Assembly: GCA_046590855.1 (NCBI GenBank)
Contig: JBKJTJ010000105.1
Location: forward strand, 1 to 15,740
Direction of reading: 5' to 3'
Origin: JACMOY01 sp046590855
GTDB lineage: Bacteria > Actinomycetota > Actinomycetes > Actinomycetales > Angustibacteraceae
DNA: 15,740 bases
Shown here: positions 7,604 through 13,364 of the stretch, piece by piece
How the letters are laid out: every line of letters starts with the position of its first letter
Position numbering within the stretch: the first letter of the stretch is position 1
Notes under the pieces: generated by a model
What the model saw: only the letters and a program-made list of their open reading frames with translations
What the model was told of the DNA's origin: nothing
Database searches by the model: none
Program-made: the position numbers and the translations under genes

Positions 7604-8518
7604 GTGGCCATCGCCAGCGCGTCGCACGCGCCCGGCACCGCACCCGTCGCGCCACCGCGGTCGGGGTTGCGCTCGCGCAAGCTCACGCCGTACCTGCTGA
7701 TGCTGCCCGGGTTGTTGTGGCTGGGGGCCTTCTTCGTCGTCCCGCTGCTGACGCTGCTGGCGACCTCGACGCAGACGCCGGCGCCGAGCGGTGAGACCGG
7801 GGCGTTCCAGCAGACGCTGCGGTTCGCGAACTACTGGGACTCGCTGCAGGCCTACGAGGCGCAGTTCATCCGATCCTTCGGCTACGCGGCCATCGCGACC
7901 GTACTGGCCCTGCTCATCTCCTACCCGCTGGCGTACGCCATCGCCTTCAAGGTCGGGGCGCTGCGCAACCTGCTGCTCGTGCTCGTCGTCGCACCCTTCT
8001 TCTGCAGCTTCCTGCTGCGGACGCTGGCCTGGCGGCAGATCCTGGCTGACGAGGGCTTCGTCGTCCGCACCCTGAAGTCGTTGCACCTCATGGGTGACAC
8101 CACGACGTTGACGGCCAGCGCGGTCGCGATGGTCGCCGGCATCACCTACAACTTCCTGCCTTTCATGACGCTGCCGCTGTACGCCAGCCTCGAGCGCATC
8201 GATCCGCGCCTGATCGAGGCCGGCGGCGACCTGTACGCCGGGGCGTTCACCACCTTCCGCAAGGTGACGTTCCCGCTATCGATGCCGGGCGTCGTCGCGG
8301 GCACGTTGCTGACATTCATCCCGGCGGCCGGCGACTACGTCAACGCCGAGCTGCTGGGCAACCCCAACACCCGGATGATCGGCAACGTGGTGCAGTCGCG
8401 GTTCTTCACGATCGTCGACTACCCCACCGCAGCGGTGCTCTCGTTCCTGCTGATGGCCGCCATCTTGATCCTGGTCACGTTCTACGTCCGCCGGGCCGGC
8501 ACCGAGGAGCTCGTGTGA
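7604..8518 (+). CDS. potB: Polyamine ABC transporter permease (PotB-like)
   Basis: A 304-residue membrane protein with six predicted transmembrane segments, near residues 28-52, 89-114, 120-142, 170-195, 227-250 and 276-297. The cytoplasmic EAA loop that docks on the ATPase is EAGGDLYAGAFTTFRKVTFP followed by LSMPG, beginning at E205. It pairs with the next gene product to form the translocation channel. The GTG start follows the ATPase stop after three bases, and the stop overlaps the next GTG start, so expression is tightly coupled within the importer operon. Confidence 0.9.
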   Translation: MAIASASHAPGTAPVAPPRSGLRSRKLTPYLLMLPGLLWLGAFFVVPLLTLLATSTQTPAPSGETGAFQQTLRFANYWDSLQAYEAQFIRSFGYAAIATVLALLISYPLAYAIAFKVGALRNLLLVLVVAPFFCSFLLRTLAWRQILADEGFVVRTLKSLHLMGDTTTLTASAVAMVAGITYNFLPFMTLPLYASLERIDPRLIEAGGDLYAGAFTTFRKVTFPLSMPGVVAGTLLTFIPAAGDYVNAELLGNPNTRMIGNVVQSRFFTIVDYPTAAVLSFLLMAAILILVTFYVRRAGTEELV

Positions 8519-9378
8519 CCGTCATCGACTCACCACCCCGCCGTCCCGCGGTCGCCGACGCTTCGCCGTCCGGCCCCAACGGGCTGCACCGCGCCCGTCG
8601 GTGGCTGGGCGCCAACGGCCTGCGCATCTACGCGGCGATCGCGTTCGCCTACATCTTCCTGCCGATCGCCTACGTCACCGTGTTCTCGTTCAACATCCCG
8701 GGCCGCACCAACCTGACCTGGCGCGGGTTCACGACGACGAACTGGGCCCACCCCTGCGATGCCCCCGACGTGTGCGCTGCGGTGGGCAACAGCCTCAAGA
8801 TCGGTCTGGTCGCGACCCTCGTGGCAACCGTCCTCGGCACCCTGATCGCGTTCGCTCTGGCGCGACACCGGTTCCGCGGGCGAGGGACGACGAACCTGCT
8901 GCTGTTCCTGCCGATGGCGACCCCCGAGGTGGTTCTCGCGGCGTCCCTGCTGACGCTGTTCCTCAACTTCCGGGTCAACCTCGGGTTCGCGACGATCATC
9001 GCCGCGCACGTGATGTTCTGCATCAGCTTCGTCGTGGTCACCGTGAAGGCGCGCATCGCGGGCCTCGACCCGCGGCTGGAGCAGGCGGCGATGGACCTGT
9101 ACGCGAACGAGATCGAGACGTTCCGGCGCATCACCCTGCCATTGGTCGCGCCGGGCATCGCCGGCGCTGCTCTGCTGTCGTTCTCGCTGTCGTTCGACGA
9201 CTTCATCATCACCAACTTCGTCAGCGGCAACGTCAACACGTTCCCCAAGTTCATCTACGTCTCGGCCGGCCGCGGGATCCCGGCTCAGGCCTACGTGATC
9301 GGCTCGGCCGCCTTCTTCCTGTCCCTGCTCATCGTCCTGGTGGCCGAGGTCGTGCGGCGGCGGCGGCCGACGCCGTGA
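8515..9378 (+). CDS. potC: Polyamine ABC transporter permease (PotC-like)
   Basis: A 287-residue permease whose first transmembrane helix lies near residues 36-60 (LRIYAAIAFAYIFLPIAYVT). The EAA loop begins at about E189 (EQAAMDLYANEIETFRRITL, then PLVAPG). The following segment SFDDFIITNFVSG is typical of PotC-type permeases. It forms the second half of the transmembrane channel with the PotB-like protein. The GTG start overlaps the preceding stop (GTGTGA), and its own stop overlaps the GTG of the FAD oxidoreductase gene as GTGA. The transporter and the amine oxidase are thus one translational series. Confidence 0.9.
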   Translation: MTVIDSPPRRPAVADASPSGPNGLHRARRWLGANGLRIYAAIAFAYIFLPIAYVTVFSFNIPGRTNLTWRGFTTTNWAHPCDAPDVCAAVGNSLKIGLVATLVATVLGTLIAFALARHRFRGRGTTNLLLFLPMATPEVVLAASLLTLFLNFRVNLGFATIIAAHVMFCISFVVVTVKARIAGLDPRLEQAAMDLYANEIETFRRITLPLVAPGIAGAALLSFSLSFDDFIITNFVSGNVNTFPKFIYVSAGRGIPAQAYVIGSAAFFLSLLIVLVAEVVRRRRPTP

Positions 9379-10763
9379 GCCTGCTGCTCGAGGGTGCCAG
9401 CTCGACGCCGGTCTGGTTGGACTCCGAGCAGCGTCCGGCGCCCCGGCCCTCCCTGATGGGCGACACGACGGCCGACCTGGTCGTCGTCGGGGGTGGCTTC
9501 TCCGGGCTCTGGGCAGCGCTGCTAGCTCTGCAGGAGCAGCCGGGCCGGGACGTCGTCGTCCTCGAGGGTCATCGCCTGGGTTGGGCCGCATCCGGCCGCA
9601 ACGGGGGCTTCTGCGCGGCCAGCCTGACCCACGGGTTGTCCAACGGCATGCAGCGCTGGCCCGGCGAGATGACCACGCTGGTGCGGCTCGGCCGGGAGAA
9701 CCTCGACGCCATCGAGCAGACGATCGCCGACGAGGGCATCGACTGCGGGTTCGAGCGCACCGGTGAGCTCGACGTCGCCGTCGAGCCCTGGCAGGTCGAG
9801 GGACTCGAGCACGAGGCGTCCATCGCGCGCTCGGTCGGCATCGACGTGCGCGTCCTGGACGGTGCGGCGACCCACGCGTTGGTGAGCTCGCCGACGTACC
9901 TCGGTGGCGTCCTGGACCCGGACGGTGTCGCGATGCTCGACCCCGCGCGCCTGGTGTGGGGACTGGCGGCGGCGGTCGAGCGACGCGGTGGGCGGGTGCT
10001 GGAGTCCACCCGCGTCCTGGACCTGCACGAGCTGGGCGGTGGCGTCGTCGTGCGCACGCCCGGCGGCAGCGTGCGCGCCCGGCAGGTGGTCTTGGGCACC
10101 AGCGCGTTCCCCTCACCAGTGCGCCGGCACCGGCCGTACGTCGTGCCCGTCTGGGACCACGTCCTCGCCACCGAGCTGCTGACGCCGACCCAGCGCGACT
10201 CGCTGGGGTGGGCCGGACGCCAGGGTGTCGGTGACAGTGGCAACCTGTTCCACTACTACCGCCTGACCGAGGATGACCGCCTGGTGTGGGGCGGCTACGA
10301 CGCCCTCTACTACTTCGGCAGCGACCTGGCCGGACGTCGGTCGCGCAGCGCCCGCACCGAGGCGATGCTCGCCGACCACCTGCTGACGACCTTCCCCGGC
10401 CTTGAGGGCGTCCGCGTCACGCACGCCTGGGGTGGGGCGATCGACACCTGCACCCGGTTCTGCGCCTTCTGGGGTCTGACCCACGGTGACAAGGTGGCGT
10501 CGGTCCAGGGCTATACGGGCCTCGGCGTCGGGGCGAGCCGGTTCGGGGCCCAGGTGTGCCTCGACCTGCTGGCCGGCCGACAGAACGAGCGAACCGAGCT
10601 CGAGATGGTGCGGCGCAAGCCGATAGCGTTTCCCCCCGAACCGGCACGCTGGGCCGGCATCCAGGTGACCCGTCGGGCGATCGCCCGCGCCGACCACCGC
10701 GAGGGCAAGCGCGGTCCGTGGTTGCGCACTCTCGACCGCCTGGGCCTGGGCTTCGACTCGTGA
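9375..10763 (+). CDS. FAD-dependent oxidoreductase, PuuB-like (gamma-glutamyl)polyamine oxidase
   Basis: A 462-residue DAO-superfamily flavoprotein. After a roughly 30-residue lead-in (WLDSEQRPAPRPSLMGD) comes the FAD-binding Rossmann motif GGGFSG (39-44) and the ribose-binding E64 (VVVLEG). The GWAASGRNGGFC segment (69-80), typical of PuuB/glycine-oxidase-like enzymes, follows. The C-terminal GYTGLGVGASRFGAQ is the second flavin-contact region. PuuB oxidises gamma-glutamylputrescine to its aldehyde with release of ammonia and hydrogen peroxide. Here the start overlaps the importer permease stop, so the enzyme is made with the transporter. No gamma-glutamylputrescine synthetase gene is in the window, so it may act on free polyamines, or the synthetase may be elsewhere. 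The start is set by the GTGA overlap; the frame itself is open much further upstream. Confidence 0.87.
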   Translation: MSLLLEGASSTPVWLDSEQRPAPRPSLMGDTTADLVVVGGGFSGLWAALLALQEQPGRDVVVLEGHRLGWAASGRNGGFCAASLTHGLSNGMQRWPGEMTTLVRLGRENLDAIEQTIADEGIDCGFERTGELDVAVEPWQVEGLEHEASIARSVGIDVRVLDGAATHALVSSPTYLGGVLDPDGVAMLDPARLVWGLAAAVERRGGRVLESTRVLDLHELGGGVVVRTPGGSVRARQVVLGTSAFPSPVRRHRPYVVPVWDHVLATELLTPTQRDSLGWAGRQGVGDSGNLFHYYRLTEDDRLVWGGYDALYYFGSDLAGRRSRSARTEAMLADHLLTTFPGLEGVRVTHAWGGAIDTCTRFCAFWGLTHGDKVASVQGYTGLGVGASRFGAQVCLDLLAGRQNERTELEMVRRKPIAFPPEPARWAGIQVTRRAIARADHREGKRGPWLRTLDRLGLGFDS

Positions 10764-10785
10764 CCCGGCTCGTTCGTGCGGACCC

Positions 10786-10791
10786 TAGGGT
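10786..10791 (+). promoter_or_regulatory. -10 box of a candidate leaderless promoter for the agmatinase gene
   Basis: TAGGGT fits the actinobacterial TANNNT -10 pattern and ends six bases before the ATG at 10798, so transcription would start at or next to the A of the start codon. No convincing ribosome-binding site precedes the ATG, which fits leaderless translation. The -35 region is weak; GTGACC at 10760-10765 is the nearest resemblance, at a spacing of 20. Confidence 0.4.
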
Positions 10792-10797
10792 GAGCGC

Positions 10798-11811
10798 ATG
10801 ACCCGGTACGGCGCTCAGTACGGCCCAGACGTGACGTTCCTCGGCGTCGATCGCTGCGACCTGGACGAGCTCGAGTCCTACGCCGACGCCGACGTCGTCA
10901 TCGTGGGGGCGCCCTTCGACGGCGGCACGTCGCACCGGCCGGGCACCCGCTTCGGACCTCAGGCGATCAGGACGACGGACTACCTGGCGCACAACGGTTC
11001 TCGGCCTTCGCTGGCGCTGCGCACCGACGGGCTGACCGACCTGCGCGTCGTGGACGCGGGCGACGTCGAGATGTACTCCGGTGACATCGAGCGGGCGCTG
11101 CCGGCGCTGGAGGCGGCCGTCGAGAAGGTCGCCCGGTCGGGGGCCATCCCCGTCGTGCTCGGCGGCGACCACTCGATCGCCTTCGCCGACGCCAAGGGCG
11201 TCGCGAACGTGCTGGGGCACGGGCGGGTCTCGATGGTGCACTTCGACGCGCACGCCGACACCGGTGACACCGAGTTCGGGTCGCTGTGGGGCCACGGGCA
11301 ACCGATGCGCCGGCTGATCGAGTCAGGTGCCCTGCGCGGCGACCGCTTCCTGCAGCTGGGCCTACGTGGCTACTGGCCCGAGCCTGCGACGCTGGACTGG
11401 ATGGCGCAGCAGCGGATGCGGTCGTACGAGATGACCGAGATCGGGCACCGCGGTCTGGGCGAGTGCCTCACCGAGGCCTTCGCGACAGCCGTCGACGACT
11501 GCGACGGTGTGTTCCTGTCCGTCGACATCGACGTCTGCGACCCCGGGCACGCGCCGGGAACCGGAACCCCGGAACCCGGCGGGTTGTCGGCGCGCGAGCT
11601 GCTCGACGCGGTTCGCCGCGCCTGCCTCGAGCTGCCGGTGGTGGGCGTGGACGTGGTCGAGGTCAGCCCGCCCTATGACCACGCCGACATCACCGCCGCA
11701 CTCGCGAACCGGGTGGTGCTCGAGGCGCTCAGCGCGATCGCCCGTCGTCGCCGCGACGCCCGGGACGGCACGACCTGGGACCCGTCCAAGCCGCTGCTCA
11801 CCGACCGGTGA
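10798..11811 (+). CDS. speB: Agmatinase-type ureohydrolase
   Basis: A 337-residue arginase/agmatinase-superfamily enzyme with the complete binuclear manganese site: H125 (GGDHS), D150, H152 and D154 (HFDAHADT), and D243 and D245 (SVDIDVCDPGHAPGTG). It hydrolyses a guanidino compound to an amine plus urea. With polyamine uptake and oxidation genes directly upstream, agmatine to putrescine is the best prediction. That would feed putrescine to the aminotransferase, oxidase and dehydrogenases. Close relatives act on guanidinobutyrate or guanidinopropionate, and the metal ligands cannot distinguish these. It lies 34 bases after the FAD oxidase, in the same direction, with its own candidate -10 box. 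The family is certain; the substrate is moderately sure. Confidence 0.88.
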   Translation: MTRYGAQYGPDVTFLGVDRCDLDELESYADADVVIVGAPFDGGTSHRPGTRFGPQAIRTTDYLAHNGSRPSLALRTDGLTDLRVVDAGDVEMYSGDIERALPALEAAVEKVARSGAIPVVLGGDHSIAFADAKGVANVLGHGRVSMVHFDAHADTGDTEFGSLWGHGQPMRRLIESGALRGDRFLQLGLRGYWPEPATLDWMAQQRMRSYEMTEIGHRGLGECLTEAFATAVDDCDGVFLSVDIDVCDPGHAPGTGTPEPGGLSARELLDAVRRACLELPVVGVDVVEVSPPYDHADITAALANRVVLEALSAIARRRRDARDGTTWDPSKPLLTDR

Positions 11812-11813
11812 CT

Positions 11814-11847
11814 GGGCCCACTGAGGTGGGTCAGATGTGTTGCTGAC
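11814..11847 (+). terminator. Possible terminator after the agmatinase gene
   Basis: GGCCCAC-TGAG-GTGGGTC (11815-11832) forms a 7-bp stem including one G-U pair. An alternative stem GTCAG/CTGAC (11830-11834 with 11843-11847) overlaps its 3' arm, so the two exclude each other. No T-run follows. The position, just beyond the last gene of the polyamine series, is what suggests termination. Confidence 0.3.
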
Positions 11848-11859
11848 GGTAGCGGATGG

Positions 11860-11886
11860 TTGCCTAAAGTTTTTGAAAGTCATTGT
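11860..11886. other. AT-rich patch upstream of the DUF222/HNH gene
   Basis: This stretch includes a run of five T (11870-11874) flanked by AAAG and GAAAG, and is the most AT-rich short segment I see in the window. TTGCCT (11860-11865) and CATTGT (11881-11886) could form a weak promoter, but the 15-base spacing is short. It may mark the edge of a transferred segment. Confidence 0.3.
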
Positions 11887-11929
11887 GGGAGAACAGGTCT
11901 GGGGGCCCTGGACTGTCGGTGGTGACCTC

Positions 11930-11935
11930 TAGCGT
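11930..11935 (+). promoter_or_regulatory. -10 box of a candidate leaderless promoter for the DUF222/HNH gene
   Basis: TAGCGT fits TANNNT and ends seven bases before the ATG at 11943, placing the transcription start at the start codon. CTGGAC at 11908-11913 is a weak -35 candidate with a 16-base spacer. No Shine-Dalgarno sequence lies at the usual distance. Confidence 0.4.
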
Positions 11936-11942
11936 GTGAGGC

Positions 11943-13238
11943 ATGGACAGCACCGGGACGTTGAGCGAGGCGCTGGTCGCCGTGCGCGACGCGGTGACCG
12001 GGTTGCAGTCCGAGGACCTGCACGCGGTGGATTCCGGCTCGCTGCTCACCGACGTCGCAGACCTGCGGCGCCTGGCGGACCAGGTCGAGGGTGAGTGGCT
12101 TCGGCGGGTGGGTGAGGTGCACGCCCGCGGGGCCGCCGATGTGCTGGGTGCCGGGTCGACGAAGGCGTTCCTGCGCGGCACGTGCCTGGTGTCGCCGACG
12201 GAGGCGTCGAAGGCGGTGGCCACCGCGACCGCCCTCCGCTCGACGTGCGAGGCCACGGCTGACGCCCTTGCCGCGGGGACGATCGGGATCGGTCAGGCGC
12301 AGGTGATCACCAAGGTCATCACCGACCTGCCGTCGGCCTTGCCCGAGGACACCCGCCAGGACGGTGAGCAGGTGCTCCTGACCCACGCCGCGGTGCTTGA
12401 CCCGGCGCAGCTGGCCCGGGCGGGTCGGTACTTCGCGTCCCGGGTCGACCCCCACGGGGTGGCCCGGGACGAGTCCGAGCAGCGGGAGCGGTCCGGGATC
12501 ACGTTCGCCTCCACCCTGTACGGAACCGGGATCGCCCGTGGCGACCTGGACCCCGAGTCGTTGGCGGTGATCTGCGCGGCGCTCGAACCCCTGTCCGCAC
12601 CGCGACCGCCAACGCCGGATGGGCTCATCGACGGCCGCACCGCCGCCCGGCGGCGCCTGGACGCGATGGTCGAGGTGTCGCGCCACTACCTGGACTGCCA
12701 GCAGATGCCGGACGTCCGCCGCCCTGGTGCGCACCTGACGGTCGTCACCGGCGCCGGGACGCTCCAGGGTGAGCCGGGTGGGTCATCGTTGGACTGGGGC
12801 GGGGTCATCAGCGGCGAGACCACCCGAAGGCTGGCCTGCGACGCGACCGTCACCCCGGTCACCGTCGGGTTGTTAGGCCAGGTGCTGGACGTCGGACGGC
12901 GCACCCGCAGCGTCAACCCTGGGATGTGGGCGGCCCTGATCGTCCGGGACCAGCACTGCGCGTTCCCCGGGTGCGACACCCCCACCAGCCGCTGCGCCGC
13001 ACACCACGTCAAGCACTGGGCCGACGGCGGCCCCACCACCCTGACGAACCTGGTCCTGCTCTGCCGGTACCACCACCAACGCGTCATCCACGACGACCAG
13101 CACGAGGACCGATGGCGCGTCCGGATCGACGAACCCACCGGCAGGCCCGTGTTCGACCCACCGCTCTGGACCGGCCGACGAGGGTTACCCCTGCCACCGC
13201 TGTGGCAACCTGACGACGGGAAACCACCCGGTGGGTGA
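11943..13238 (+). CDS. DUF222 and HNH-nuclease domain protein (13E12-repeat type)
   Basis: A 431-residue protein of the family widespread, often in many copies, in actinobacteria and known in Mycobacterium as the 13E12 repeat. An alpha-helical DUF222 region (about 25-300) precedes a C-terminal HNH fold. The HNH fold contains likely zinc cysteines C339 and C344 (CAFPGC), the HH pair H354-H355, H358, D361, N369 (TTLTNLVLLC), C374 and H377-H378. The nuclease centre therefore looks intact. Biological role is not established for the family; selfish or mobile behaviour and DNA repair have both been considered. Two leucines (L311, L415) are encoded by TTA, a codon I did not find in frame in the neighbouring genes. 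There is no functional link to the polyamine genes. Confidence 0.85.
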   Translation: MDSTGTLSEALVAVRDAVTGLQSEDLHAVDSGSLLTDVADLRRLADQVEGEWLRRVGEVHARGAADVLGAGSTKAFLRGTCLVSPTEASKAVATATALRSTCEATADALAAGTIGIGQAQVITKVITDLPSALPEDTRQDGEQVLLTHAAVLDPAQLARAGRYFASRVDPHGVARDESEQRERSGITFASTLYGTGIARGDLDPESLAVICAALEPLSAPRPPTPDGLIDGRTAARRRLDAMVEVSRHYLDCQQMPDVRRPGAHLTVVTGAGTLQGEPGGSSLDWGGVISGETTRRLACDATVTPVTVGLLGQVLDVGRRTRSVNPGMWAALIVRDQHCAFPGCDTPTSRCAAHHVKHWADGGPTTLTNLVLLCRYHHQRVIHDDQHEDRWRVRIDEPTGRPVFDPPLWTGRRGLPLPPLWQPDDGKPPGG

Positions 13239-13364
13239 CGGGCACCTGGTGCGCCTCAAGGTGGCTGCTGTCGACGCCGATTGCAGGCCATGGCGTCACA
13301 GGGGGGACGAGCGCTCAGTGACGCGCTCCCGCCCACGGCGAGAGCGCCAGCCGAAGACCAAGCC

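Noticed and set aside
8601..9374. N-terminal extension of the FAD oxidoreductase frame, open from 8601
   Set aside because: It lies over the PotC-like gene in another frame and reads as Arg/Pro-rich shadow sequence. The family's N-terminus begins just after the GTGA overlap at 9375.
5233..10116. Series of long minus-strand open frames opposite the transporter and oxidase genes
   Set aside because: Each lies opposite a gene with complete family motifs, spans gene junctions and has biased composition without any recognisable domain.
11825..13235. GGTGGGT on both sides of the DUF222/HNH gene as an insertion-site duplication
   Set aside because: A 7-base match of G and T is expected by chance in DNA of this composition, and the right copy lies inside the gene's last codons.
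13224..13255. Palindromes CCACC-C-GGTGG and GCACC-T-GGTGC around the end of the DUF222/HNH gene as a terminator
   Set aside because: Stems are only about 4 bp once a loop is allowed, the first overlaps coding sequence, and no T-run follows.
13281..13364. Longer GGDEF-EAL start at TTG 13281 or ATG 13290
   Set aside because: These 28 codons have many A/T third positions (tca, gga, cga, agt, aga, cca, gaa, caa), unlike the rest of the gene. No ribosome-binding site favours them. They are not excluded outright.
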